The translations under genes and the position numbers were made by a program. Positions 1 through 8,108 of a DNA stretch of 64,000 bases are shown in pieces (position 1 is the stretch's first letter; each line of letters starts with the position of its first letter). Below the pieces are notes generated by a model. The model searched no databases. It was given only the letters and a program-made list of their open reading frames with translations, and was not told the origin of the DNA. The stretch covers positions 62,001-126,000 of the forward strand of contig JBFWSR010000003.1 in the NCBI GenBank assembly GCA_050248275.1. The letters run 5' to 3'. The stretch is from CAILZL01 sp050248275. Lineage in GTDB: Bacteria > Pseudomonadota > Gammaproteobacteria > Steroidobacterales > Steroidobacteraceae.

Positions 1-2
1 TG

Positions 3-677
3 ACGTCGATTAGCGTCGCGGTTGACTCCCTGCAAGCGCAAGCCGACGCACTACGTACCGACGGCGCGAGCGTGATGTACCTCGCCATCGACAATCGCCT
101 TGCAGGATTATTGGCCGTGTCCGACGCAATCAAGGACACCAGCCAAGAAGCACTGCATACGCTTGCAGCCACAGGCGTCCGCGTGATCATGGCAACCGGC
201 GATGGCGTGGCCACCGCAAAAGCGGTCGGCAAAAAATTAGGTATCGATGAGGTGTACGGTGAAGTGAAGCCCGCCGACAAACTTGCGTTGGTTGAACGCT
301 TGCAGAAAGAAGGGCGTAATGTCGCTATGGCGGGCGACGGCATAAACGACGCGCCCGCTTTGGCAAAGGCAGATGTCGGCGTAGCCATGGGAACGGGAAC
401 CGATGTGGCGATGAACAGCGCGCCGGTGACGCTTGTGAAAGGCGATCTACGCGGTATCGCTACGGCGCGCGCGCTGTCGGTCGCAACCATCGCCAACATG
501 AAGCAGAACTTGGCATTCGCTTTTGTCTACAACGCGCTTGGCGTGCCATTGGCCGCTGGGTTGCTGTATCCACTCACTGGCTGGCTGTTGTCGCCGATGA
601 TCGCGGCCTTAGCGATGAGCTTAAGTTCGGTGTCCGTGATCACGAATGCGCTGCGGCTCCGAAGCACAAACGTGTAA
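3..677 (+). CDS. copA: Cu+-translocating P1B-type ATPase, C-terminal part (cut by window start)
   Basis: This is the C-terminal part of a heavy-metal P-type ATPase that pumps Cu+ (or Ag+) out of the cytoplasm at the cost of ATP. The reading frame is open from base 3, so the N-terminal metal-binding domains, the CPC helix and the DKTGT site lie outside the window. The hinge motif AGDGINDAP is present. The last two membrane helices carry YNALG and MSLSSVS, the residues that mark the P1B-1 (Cu+/Ag+) group. The usual TGDN motif reads TGDG here. The copper genes downstream on the same strand support the copper assignment. The gene could equally be named silP. Confidence in the family is high; the exact metal is inferred. 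Confidence 0.93.
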   Translation, partial: TSISVAVDSLQAQADALRTDGASVMYLAIDNRLAGLLAVSDAIKDTSQEALHTLAATGVRVIMATGDGVATAKAVGKKLGIDEVYGEVKPADKLALVERLQKEGRNVAMAGDGINDAPALAKADVGVAMGTGTDVAMNSAPVTLVKGDLRGIATARALSVATIANMKQNLAFAFVYNALGVPLAAGLLYPLTGWLLSPMIAALAMSLSSVSVITNALRLRSTNV

Positions 678-800
678 TCGAACAATCGACTTTCATGTGT
701 CTATCAACCCTCGACTCTGTACGTAACTCCAAGGTTTGTATGAGCGTCGCTCCACCGAAGTGTCTTGATATGCTGGGCGGCGCGAGCTAGGCTCACTCTT

Positions 801-1202
801 ATGCGCGCTCATTCCCCGTGGCGAATTCTGCTTTTCATACTGCTGGCCTGGCAGATGAATGCGAATGTGTTCGCGTCGACAATGATGGCATCGTCCCATC
901 ATGGCATGCATGGGGAAGCTCAAGAGCCTGGTCAGATGCCTTGCCACGGGCACGATCAAGCCGACGAAGGCAGTTCAGTTCAGCCGTCACTGTCCGATGG
1001 GGACCATGAGCAAGACGGCGCACCGACAAAGCCGGATTGCTGTAAGTCCTCGCTCTGCCAGTGTCAAGGTATGCATTCACCTGCGCTGTTGATCTCGTTA
1101 CCCGCTCTTGCTCAATCGCTTGCTCATCCGCCGATGCGCAACGATCTCGCTACGCCACGTGCGTTAGCGCGTGCATCCGATTCCTTCCGGCCTCCCATCT
1201 AA
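801..1202 (+). CDS. copL: CopL-family metal-binding regulatory protein
   Basis: A 133-residue exported protein rich in His, Met and Cys. Residues 1-26 form a signal peptide or membrane anchor. A region with MMASSHHGMHG follows, then a Cys cluster (DCCKSSLCQCQ) near residue 90. Small proteins of this kind precede copA/copB in xanthomonads, where CopL is needed for copper-induced expression. The frame is open further upstream to 765, but the ATG at 801 starts directly at a good signal peptide. It lies 123 nt after the ATPase gene. Assignment to the CopL family rests on composition and context, because such proteins diverge strongly. Confidence 0.7.
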   Translation: MRAHSPWRILLFILLAWQMNANVFASTMMASSHHGMHGEAQEPGQMPCHGHDQADEGSSVQPSLSDGDHEQDGAPTKPDCCKSSLCQCQGMHSPALLISLPALAQSLAHPPMRNDLATPRALARASDSFRPPI

Positions 1203-1227
1203 CCCACTCCCTACGCTAAGTAAATCA

Positions 1228-1298
1228 GCACCGATGAAAGTCGGTGCCGAGTGGTGGTAGTCAGGCTGTGACTCTCGTTCGTTGAGAACGAGTCACAG
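1228..1298. promoter_or_regulatory. Two hairpins ahead of the small lipoprotein gene
   Basis: Two inverted repeats lie between copL and the next gene. The first is GCACCGA (1228-1234), loop 1235-1240, TCGGTGC (1241-1247). The second pairs CTGTGACT...CGTTC (1266-1280) with GAACGAGTCACAG (1286-1298) around the loop GTTGA, with a two-base bulge. Neither is followed by a T-run, so neither is a standard intrinsic terminator. The second ends only a few bases before the GGAGG ribosome-binding site at 1304-1308, so it could act as an operator or an RNA control element. Confidence 0.4.
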
Positions 1299-1312
1299 TG
1301 CTTGGAGGCGAG

Positions 1313-1531
1313 ATGAGATTCCTTAAGGTTTCCCTTGGTGCACTGGTTGCCAGTGTGGCCGCAAGTGTGGTGCTCGCGGGCTGCGCCAGCGTTCCCGCTG
1401 ATCGAGGCGGCTCGGTTGCAACAGACTTATTCAAGTCGCGGTCCGCGCTTGCTGCGAGTGTGCCAGTGGCAAGAACTGCGGTTGATTCGCAAGCCGAAGT
1501 AACTAACATCCTGTCCAAACCGGCGCCGTGA
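1313..1531 (+). CDS. Small lipoprotein, function unknown
   Basis: A 72-residue protein with a signal peptide ending in the lipobox LAGC at about residue 22, so it should be acylated on Cys and anchored to a membrane. The mature part is only about 50 residues, Ala/Val/Ser-rich, without recognisable metal ligands. ATG at 1313 follows GGAGG (1304-1308); a GTG at 1298 is in frame but sits inside the preceding hairpin. It lies between copL and copC, so a role in envelope metal handling is possible but not shown. I do not recognise a named family. Confidence 0.6.
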   Translation: MRFLKVSLGALVASVAASVVLAGCASVPADRGGSVATDLFKSRSALAASVPVARTAVDSQAEVTNILSKPAP

Positions 1532-1590
1532 CGCGCAAACACGCGTCGAAGATTATTCGTGTCGATATCTAACTATTTGAGGAGCGTTGT

Positions 1591-1962
1591 ATGAAATCGC
1601 ATCTATATTTGATTGCGGCGTTGTCGTTTGCAATTGCCAGCGTCGCGCATGCTCACGCACATTTAGAGAAATCTCAACCTGCTAGCAATAGCGCAGTAAC
1701 GGTTGCGCCTAAGAACGTCGTCTTGGAGTTCAACGAGGCAGTGCTAGTCACGGCACTTACATTACAAATGGGCGATGGCCTGGCGCAAGACTTAGGGCCG
1801 TTGCCGAAAGCGGCCGCGAAAGAACTTTCCGTACCGATGCCGACGGTGGCGGCGGGCAGTTACATCATCAAGTGGCGCGCGATGGGCGACGACAATCATG
1901 TAATGTCGGGCAAATTACTGTTCAAGATTGGGTCGAGCGATGCGGCTGCCACGAAGCCGTAA
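1591..1962 (+). CDS. copC: Periplasmic copper-binding protein CopC
   Basis: CopC binds copper in the periplasm and passes it to its partner CopD. The 123-residue protein has a signal peptide of about 21 residues; cleavage in the HAHAH stretch leaves a His near the mature N-terminus, as expected for the Cu(II) site. The mature domain is a CopC beta-sandwich with LEKSQPA near the start and a late DDNHVMSGK segment whose His and Asp are typical Cu(II) ligands. A ribosome-binding site (GAGGAG) precedes the ATG. The gene is 33 nt upstream of copD. Length and order are normal for the family. Confidence 0.93.
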   Translation: MKSHLYLIAALSFAIASVAHAHAHLEKSQPASNSAVTVAPKNVVLEFNEAVLVTALTLQMGDGLAQDLGPLPKAAAKELSVPMPTVAAGSYIIKWRAMGDDNHVMSGKLLFKIGSSDAAATKP

Positions 1963-1995
1963 CAGCGACCACATCGAGCATCACCGAGAAAGGCC

Positions 1996-2856
1996 ATGAC
2001 GGCAGACATCGTAGCCATCGTTGCGCGAGCGCTCAGTTTTATCGCGATGCTGCAGGCTGCGGGCATCGCGATATTCCTCGCTCTCTTTGGGCGCATGTTG
2101 AGCGAGTCAACGAGCGACTTACGGCGCATGGGTTTGTGGAGTTCATACGCGGGTGTGCTTCTGGTGTGCCTGCACCAATTGCTGGAAGCAGCGCGCATGA
2201 CAGGTGTGTTGTCGGGTGTCCTCGACGCATCGCTTCACGCGCGTTCCTTATTTTCGGCCACCGGCCTTGCGAATGGTCTGCGAGTGGTGGGATTGATCTG
2301 CATCATCGTCGCGTTTCAGTTTCGTCGCCGCCGATCCGTCGCGATAGGGCTTATCGGCAGTCTGCTTGTGGCGAGTGCATTCGCGGCGACCGGACACACA
2401 TCGATCAATCCGCAGCGATGGTTGCTAGCGCCGTTGCTGTTGTTGCACCTCTGGGTCGTCGCTTTTTGGTTTGGGGCGCTATGGCCGTTGTATCGCGTCA
2501 CCTATTTGGAACCGCAACGCGCAGCAGCAATCGTGGCGCGCTTTTCGTCCATCGCAACGTGGCTGGTGCCGGGCACCGCACTCGCAGGCGTTGTCATTGC
2601 GACGGTCATTGTGCCGAACCGAAAAGCGTTGTTAGAACCGTATGGTCTCTTGTTGTTGGGCAAAGTGCTGTGCTTTTCTCTGCTGATGGGATTGGCGGCG
2701 CTCAATAAGTTGCGCTGGGGGCCGGCATTGGCGCGCGGCGACACGCGTGCGATCTCGGCCTTGCGTCGCAGCGTGATTGCAGAGTTCGGATTGATCGTTG
2801 TCGTGCTGGGTACTACGGCAACGATGACATCTCTGTATTCACCGATGAATGAATAA
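1996..2856 (+). CDS. copD: Copper resistance membrane protein CopD
   Basis: A 286-residue integral inner-membrane protein with about eight hydrophobic segments, matching the CopD/YcnJ family that works with CopC in copper uptake or sequestration. His residues lie in or near the helices (for example LHQLLEAAR, TGHTS, LLLHLW), as expected for copper ligands in this family. The gene follows copC by 33 nt, and GAGAAAGG serves as ribosome-binding site. It should be co-transcribed with copC. The assignment is supported by topology, length and context. Confidence 0.88.
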   Translation: MTADIVAIVARALSFIAMLQAAGIAIFLALFGRMLSESTSDLRRMGLWSSYAGVLLVCLHQLLEAARMTGVLSGVLDASLHARSLFSATGLANGLRVVGLICIIVAFQFRRRRSVAIGLIGSLLVASAFAATGHTSINPQRWLLAPLLLLHLWVVAFWFGALWPLYRVTYLEPQRAAAIVARFSSIATWLVPGTALAGVVIATVIVPNRKALLEPYGLLLLGKVLCFSLLMGLAALNKLRWGPALARGDTRAISALRRSVIAEFGLIVVVLGTTATMTSLYSPMNE

Positions 2857-2924
2857 GGCGCACACCGTGCGAATAGACACCAGTGAAATAGTTATAAAGC
2901 GACACTCAAACGGGAGAGCAACAC

Positions 2925-3185
2925 ATGAACAATCACATGCATGAACACGATGTAAACGAACACAAGCCGTGGTGGCGCACGCGGTCCGGCATTGTTTTGG
3001 TTCTGTTTCTTGCGGTAGCCGGATTCTTCCTATTCACAGAGCACCGAGCGCATGTCTTGGGCGCGTTGCCCTATCTGATCCTGGCTGCGTGCCCATTGAT
3101 GCACCTTTTTCATCATGGCGGACATCATCATGGTAATGGCCGCCGATCCGCTGAATCCAATAAGTCGTCGGGAGATCAGCCATGA
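2925..3185 (+). CDS. DUF2933-type small membrane protein, His-rich ends
   Basis: An 86-residue protein with a His-rich N-terminus (MNNHMHEHDVNEH), two hydrophobic segments (residues about 23-38 and 45-60) and a His-rich C-terminal stretch (LFHHGGHHHGNG). This architecture matches DUF2933 proteins, which are common in copper resistance clusters and have no established function. The terminal His clusters suggest metal binding; that is inference. Its stop overlaps the start of the next gene by 4 nt (ATGA at 3182-3185), so the two are translationally coupled. Confidence 0.8.
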   Translation: MNNHMHEHDVNEHKPWWRTRSGIVLVLFLAVAGFFLFTEHRAHVLGALPYLILAACPLMHLFHHGGHHHGNGRRSAESNKSSGDQP

Positions 3186-3844
3186 CACATAGCGATTCGT
3201 CGGCCTATGGACTCTGGGCGTTAGTTCTAATCAATTCAGCCGTCTTTATTATTTTCGCGTACAGCTTTGCCAAACCGCAGTCGCCGCGCGACTGGCGTTC
3301 CTTTGGCGCGTTCAGCGCATTCATTGTTGCGCTGTTTGTGGAGATGTACGGACTGCCACTGACTATCTATCTGCTGTCAGGCTGGCTGCAAAGCCGTTAC
3401 CCCGGAGTCGATCCGCTGACGCACGATTCGGGCCATCTATGGTGGACGATCCTGGGTCTGCATGGCAATCCGCACACGAGCGTGCTTCACCTATTGAGCA
3501 ACGCGCTCATTTTCGGCGGTTTCATCCTGCTCGGATCTGCCTGGAACGTACTCTACAAAGCGCAGCGCACTCACCAGTTGGCTACGACGGGCATCTATGC
3601 GCGTGTTCGGCACCCGCAATACGTAGGCTTCATCGTCATCATGTTCGGTTTCCTGTTGCAGTGGCCAACGCTGCTGACGTTGCTCATGTTTCCAGTGCTG
3701 GTGTGGATGTATGTGCGGTTGGCAGTTTCCGAGGAGCAGCAAGCGGCGCACGAGTTCGGCGCAGCTTACGAGCACTACGCCGCTGCAACGCCGCGATGGA
3801 TTCCGCGTCTTGCGGGTAAACGTGAAGCGGAAAGGCGCGGCTAG
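3182..3844 (+). CDS. Isoprenylcysteine carboxyl methyltransferase-like membrane protein
   Basis: A 220-residue integral membrane protein of the ICMT/PEMT family. Five or so hydrophobic segments are visible. The C-terminal third carries the family cofactor-binding signature RHPQYVGF and the paired EEQ...EYYHY-like segment (EEQQAAHEFGAAYEHY) followed by a PRWIP motif. In eukaryotes ICMT methylates prenylated cysteine; the bacterial substrates are unknown. Genes of this type often follow DUF2933 genes in copper islands. It starts inside the stop of the DUF2933 gene, which indicates a joint function or dose. A lipid or metal-thiolate substrate is speculation. Confidence 0.82.
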   Translation: MTHSDSSAYGLWALVLINSAVFIIFAYSFAKPQSPRDWRSFGAFSAFIVALFVEMYGLPLTIYLLSGWLQSRYPGVDPLTHDSGHLWWTILGLHGNPHTSVLHLLSNALIFGGFILLGSAWNVLYKAQRTHQLATTGIYARVRHPQYVGFIVIMFGFLLQWPTLLTLLMFPVLVWMYVRLAVSEEQQAAHEFGAAYEHYAAATPRWIPRLAGKREAERRG

Positions 3845-3860
3845 GAACGTGAGAACACAC

Positions 3861-4355
3861 ATGCTACCGCTGCACCACGAAAGCAGGGCCACAGTGCCGG
3901 CGTCCGCCGCCAACGTGTTTTCCTATCTGGACGATCATAAGCGGCTATCGAAGCATATGACGAAATCGTCGTGGATGATGGCGGGTTCGAGTATGTCGAT
4001 CCAAGTAGATGCGGCTCAAGGCAGGGAAGTCGGATCGAAGATTAGCTTGAGTGGTCGCGTGCTCGGTATACCGCTGTCCGTAGACGAAGTGGTGATCGAG
4101 CGTCGTCCACCTTTGCGTAAGGTGTGGCAAACGGAAGGCGTGCCGCACTTGCTCGTGATGGGTCCGTACCGAATGGGGTTCGATATCGAACCCCAAGGTG
4201 AATCATCGGTGTTATGCGTATTCATCGAATACGTTATGCCTAGCAACTCATTCGGGCGTTGGTTCTCTTTCCTCGGAAAGTTTTATGCGCGCTGGTGTAC
4301 GCAGCAGATGACAGACGATGCGGCGGCGAATTTCAAGAATGGTTTTCAGGGGTAA
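3861..4355 (+). CDS. SRPBCC-family protein
   Basis: A 164-residue protein with the START/Bet v1-like helix-grip pattern of SRPBCC (polyketide cyclase/dehydrase) proteins: an early VPASAANVFSYLDDH segment, central beta strands, and a long C-terminal helix ending DDAAANFKNG. Such proteins bind hydrophobic ligands; no specific reaction can be read from the sequence. ATG at 3861 is preferred; an in-frame GTG at 3849 is possible, and the longer open frame to 3711 would run far into the preceding gene. It is 3 nt upstream of the beta-CASP gene, so the two are probably co-transcribed. Confidence 0.72.
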   Translation: MLPLHHESRATVPASAANVFSYLDDHKRLSKHMTKSSWMMAGSSMSIQVDAAQGREVGSKISLSGRVLGIPLSVDEVVIERRPPLRKVWQTEGVPHLLVMGPYRMGFDIEPQGESSVLCVFIEYVMPSNSFGRWFSFLGKFYARWCTQQMTDDAAANFKNGFQG

Positions 4356-4358
4356 ATA

Positions 4359-5723
4359 ATGACTACGCGTATGACATTTTTGGGTGGTGTTGGAACAGTG
4401 ACCGGCTCCAAGTACCTTTTAGAGAACGATCGCACGCGCGTGCTGGTCGACTGCGGACTATTTCAAGGTGTTAAGAACCTGCGCTTAAGAAACTGGGCGG
4501 CGTTTCCTGTTGAGCCCAAGAGCATCAGCGCCGTGGTGCTCACCCACGCACATCTGGATCACACTGGGTACTTGCCGTTGCTCATCAAGAGTGGTTTCAA
4601 AGGGCCGGTGATCTGCACGCAATCGACGCGAGATCTTTGCAACATCCTCTTGCCCGACAGCGGGTTCCTGCAGGAGAAGGATGCGGAGTTCGCCAATCGA
4701 AAAGGCTTTTCTAAGCACAAACCTGCATTGCCGCTTTATACGAAGAAGGAGGCGGAACACGCAATGCAGGCGTTTCGCGCCGTGCCATTTGCGAAAGAGC
4801 ATCAGGTGATCGAGGGCATGAAGGTCGTCTTTCATCCAGCGGGGCATATTTTGGGTGCGGCAATCGTCGATATGGAGTTTGACGGTACGCGCATTGTTTT
4901 CTCCGGCGACCTCGGCCGTCCGCATAGTCCAACGATGCTCGATCCGACACCGATGGAACGCGCCGACTACTTGGTGGTGGAATCAACCTACGGCAATCGC
5001 AAGCACGATGGAGCCGACCCTGAACTGCCGTTGGCCGAGATTATCACACGCACCTGTACGCGCGGTGGCACCGTTCTGATTCCATCATTCGCCGTCGGAC
5101 GTGCGCAATCGTTGCTCTACCATCTGCAGCGATTGCAGGCAGCCCAACGCATTCCATCTGTGCCGATCTATCTTGACAGCCCCATGGCGGTTGATGCTAG
5201 CGACGTGTTTTGCAATCACCCCAACGATCACAAGCTCAGCAAGGAGCAATGCCGCGAGTTGTGCAACGTGGCGCACTATGTGCGCGACACGGAAGAATCC
5301 AAGGCGCTCAATAACGATTACGCGCCCAAGATAATTATCTCCGCAAGTGGGATGGCGACTGGCGGTCGCGTGCTACATCACCTGCACCACTTGGTGACCG
5401 ACCCGCGCAACACGATACTGTTTGCAGGCTTTCAAGCAGGAGGTACACGCGGCGCGGCGCTAGTGGGCGGCGCGACGGAAATCAAAGTACATGGCCAGGT
5501 TCTGCCAGTCAAAGCCGAAATCGCCAATCTCGAAATGCTTTCCGCACATGCCGATGCCGACGAGATTCTTGGTTGGCTCAGGAACTTCAAAGAAGCGCCC
5601 AAGACCACCTTTGTTACGCATGGCGAACCGGTGGCCGCCGATGTACTTCGCCACCGGATTGAAGAAGACCTGCATTGGCGTTGTCAGGTGCCGGAGTATC
5701 TGGAAAAACTGGAATTGATTTGA
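4359..5723 (+). CDS. Beta-CASP metallo-beta-lactamase nuclease (CPSF73-like)
   Basis: A 454-residue cytoplasmic protein of the metallo-beta-lactamase/beta-CASP group, predicted to hydrolyse RNA. It has GGVGTVTGS at the start, the zinc motif HAHLDH at residues 63-68 and SGDLGR. The beta-CASP motifs follow: ESTYGNRKH, PSFAVGRAQ, DSPMA, the ISASGMATGGR segment, then AHADADE and a final VTHGEP. Length and motif order are those of stand-alone bacterial CPSF73-like enzymes. It is the third gene of a run that starts with the ICMT-like gene, and it precedes a two-component system. Why such a nuclease sits in a metal island is not evident. Confidence 0.9.
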   Translation: MTTRMTFLGGVGTVTGSKYLLENDRTRVLVDCGLFQGVKNLRLRNWAAFPVEPKSISAVVLTHAHLDHTGYLPLLIKSGFKGPVICTQSTRDLCNILLPDSGFLQEKDAEFANRKGFSKHKPALPLYTKKEAEHAMQAFRAVPFAKEHQVIEGMKVVFHPAGHILGAAIVDMEFDGTRIVFSGDLGRPHSPTMLDPTPMERADYLVVESTYGNRKHDGADPELPLAEIITRTCTRGGTVLIPSFAVGRAQSLLYHLQRLQAAQRIPSVPIYLDSPMAVDASDVFCNHPNDHKLSKEQCRELCNVAHYVRDTEESKALNNDYAPKIIISASGMATGGRVLHHLHHLVTDPRNTILFAGFQAGGTRGAALVGGATEIKVHGQVLPVKAEIANLEMLSAHADADEILGWLRNFKEAPKTTFVTHGEPVAADVLRHRIEEDLHWRCQVPEYLEKLELI

Positions 5724-5759
5724 GCGGTCCGCACTGCTGCCTTCAAAGTCTACAACAGA

Positions 5760-6566
5760 GTGAGCGAGATTCTTTCTATGGCTGCCCCTACAAGCAACTC
5801 CAGTACTGATCGACGGGTTGTCGGTCGTTCAGTAAAGCTGCCGGGCACGGCGACACGCCGCCTACTGATCGTCGAAGACGAGCAAGCGCTGGCGAAGGTA
5901 CTGCGACGGCATCTGGTCGATGCTGGGTTCGACGTGCATCTGGTGTTTACCGGTGCCGGCGGACTTAAGGCCGCTGAAAGCAAGCCGTTTGATCTCATTC
6001 TGCTCGACGTTATGCTGCCGGATATTGATGGCTTGGAAGTTTGCCGAAAAATTCGACATCGGAACATGTATACGCCGGTCATCATGCTCACCGCAAAAGC
6101 CACGGAGGTAGATAAGGTCTTGGGCTTGGAAACCGGTGCCGACGATTATCTGACCAAGCCATTTAGCATTGTCGAATTGATCGCTCGCGTGAATGCTATT
6201 TTCCGCCGGGTCGACGCGCTTGCAACCGCTGTCGCCACGCAGCCTTCTATGGTAGTGGTCAAAGGCATACTATCCATCGATGGAGCCTCGCGGGAGGTCA
6301 GGGTGAGGGGGCGTACTGTGATGCTCACCCACAAAGAATTCGACTTGCTTTGGCACTTCGTGCACAACCCGGGACGAGTCTATACGCGCGCGCAACTGCT
6401 GGACGCAGTATGGGGCTACAGTCATGAAGGATATGAGCACGCAATCAATTGTCACATTAATCGACTGCGTGCAAAAATAGAAGTCGATCAAGCACATCCC
6501 AAGTTTCTACTCACCGCGTGGGGCGTTGGCTATAAATTCGTGAACGATGGCCTGGTGTGGAAGTAG
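5760..6566 (+). CDS. OmpR-family response regulator
   Basis: A 268-residue two-component response regulator. A receiver domain (residues about 35-150) has the acidic pair EDE, phosphoacceptor Asp83 in LLDVML, and the conserved Lys in LTKPF. A winged-helix OmpR/PhoB DNA-binding domain follows, with RAQLLDAVWGY and the recognition helix region HINRLRAKIE. The N-terminal extension of about 30 residues before the receiver domain is unusual. GTG at 5760 or ATG at 5778 could be the start. The histidine kinase gene begins 16 nt after its stop. Its targets are not shown; the neighbouring metal and carbon genes are candidates. Confidence 0.92.
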   Translation: MSEILSMAAPTSNSSTDRRVVGRSVKLPGTATRRLLIVEDEQALAKVLRRHLVDAGFDVHLVFTGAGGLKAAESKPFDLILLDVMLPDIDGLEVCRKIRHRNMYTPVIMLTAKATEVDKVLGLETGADDYLTKPFSIVELIARVNAIFRRVDALATAVATQPSMVVVKGILSIDGASREVRVRGRTVMLTHKEFDLLWHFVHNPGRVYTRAQLLDAVWGYSHEGYEHAINCHINRLRAKIEVDQAHPKFLLTAWGVGYKFVNDGLVWK

Positions 6567-6582
6567 GGCGCCGAAGTAAACA

Positions 6583-8082
6583 ATGCCGCGAACTCTTTTT
6601 GCCAAGCTGCTGCTCGTGTTCTTGATGTTCGGCGCGATGATGACGCTGGTTTTCATTTTTGTCATGCGCGGTTCGCACGAGCTCTATCATCGCGAATTCG
6701 ACCAGACGATCAATCGAGATCTCGCGCAGCAGTACATTGATGCTCAGTTCTTCCGCGGTGCCGAACCACTCAACGGCGATACTATACATCTCGGCATTGC
6801 TAGGCTTGCGGAGATTAATCCCGATATCGATATCTACTTGCTGGACGCTGGCGGAGCAGTGGTTGGATCGTCGGTCCCGCCCTCAGAGCGCAAACGCAAT
6901 CGCATCGAAGTGGCTCCGGTCCGTGCATTCATCGGCGGTGAAGTCAGCCTGCCGATTCTGGGCGCGGACCCGCGCGACGCGAGCGACCGCAAGGTATTTT
7001 CTGCTGCGCCGCTGAAAGTGCCGAACTGCCCGGCGGAATTTCTGTATATCGTACTGCATCGACAAGATCACGAACCGAGTGCACAGCGGCTCAAGACGAA
7101 TTATGCGATCGGCGAAGGCGCTGGCGTTGTCCTATCGGTAATGGCATTCGCTATCGTATCCAGCCTGCTGATGCTGCGCTCGCTCACACGGCGGCTGGGT
7201 TCCTTGGACGCTGCGATGCAGCGCTTTCGCAAAAGCAATTTCTCCGCGCTTCCAGCCGATCCGGCGTTTCTTCCGGCCGATCAAAGTGACGAGATTGAGC
7301 GCCTGGGAGAAGTCTTCGGCGAACTCGCCGAGCGGGTACAGACGCAGTTCGAGGAACTCAAACGAACTGACAACATGCGCCGCGAGCTGCTGGCCAACGT
7401 GTCGCATGACTTGCGGACACCGCTTGCCACCTTGCAGGTTCATCTTGAAAGCATGGCCCTGCAACAGAGCACCCTCACCGCCAGTGAGCGAGAGGAGTAC
7501 TTGTCAATCGCGTTCAAACAAACGCGGCACCTGGGTCGGCTAATCGATCAGCTGATGCACGCGGCGAAACTCGACAGCAACCAGGTAACGGTGCAGGCAG
7601 AACCGTTTCAGCTCGCTGACTTGGCGCAAGACGTGATACGGAAGTTCGAGCTGGCAGCGCGCGAGCGCGGCATTGAGTTGCAGACGGATATCGCCCATGA
7701 GCCGCCACTGGTTTATGCGGACATTGGATTGATCGAACGTGTGCTCGACAATCTGATCGAGAACGCTTTGCAGCACGCGCCAGCATCAAGTTTTATAAGA
7801 ATCGGGGTATCGATTAAGGAGCGTTTCGTACGATGCTCGGTGAGCGATGCCGGCGCTGGGATACCCGAGAGCGAACGCCATAAGATTTTTGAGCGCTTCT
7901 ATCGCATCGATAAGAGCCGGAGCGGTGACATGGGTAATGCTGGCCTTGGGCTGTCGATTGTGAAGCAAATACTAACCCTGCATGGTTGCGATATCCACGT
8001 CGAAAGCGAGTCTGGTCGTGGTACGGTTTTTTGGTTCGATTTACCTGTCGCGAATGCGGGGCATCGTACCAAATGCGCCTAG
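6583..8082 (+). CDS. Sensor histidine kinase
   Basis: A 499-residue inner-membrane kinase and partner of the upstream response regulator. It has a first membrane helix at residues about 6-26 and a periplasmic sensor domain of about 150 residues with few Met, His or Cys residues. A second helix lies near 178-198, followed by HAMP. The phosphoacceptor is His275 in NVSHDLRTP. The ATP-binding domain shows N box LIENALQHA, G1 DAGAGIPE and G2 GLGLSIV. The lack of clustered His or Met in the sensor domain argues against a simple copper sensor of the CusS type. The ligand is unknown. Confidence 0.92.
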   Translation: MPRTLFAKLLLVFLMFGAMMTLVFIFVMRGSHELYHREFDQTINRDLAQQYIDAQFFRGAEPLNGDTIHLGIARLAEINPDIDIYLLDAGGAVVGSSVPPSERKRNRIEVAPVRAFIGGEVSLPILGADPRDASDRKVFSAAPLKVPNCPAEFLYIVLHRQDHEPSAQRLKTNYAIGEGAGVVLSVMAFAIVSSLLMLRSLTRRLGSLDAAMQRFRKSNFSALPADPAFLPADQSDEIERLGEVFGELAERVQTQFEELKRTDNMRRELLANVSHDLRTPLATLQVHLESMALQQSTLTASEREEYLSIAFKQTRHLGRLIDQLMHAAKLDSNQVTVQAEPFQLADLAQDVIRKFELAARERGIELQTDIAHEPPLVYADIGLIERVLDNLIENALQHAPASSFIRIGVSIKERFVRCSVSDAGAGIPESERHKIFERFYRIDKSRSGDMGNAGLGLSIVKQILTLHGCDIHVESESGRGTVFWFDLPVANAGHRTKCA

Positions 8083-8108
8083 GACGTTAGGGCGCGCTTA
8101 GGTAATCG

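Noticed and set aside
1872..2708. Plus-strand frame of 278 codons overlapping copC and copD
   Set aside because: Arg/Ser-rich, out of frame with CopD, which has clear membrane helices and a ribosome-binding site.
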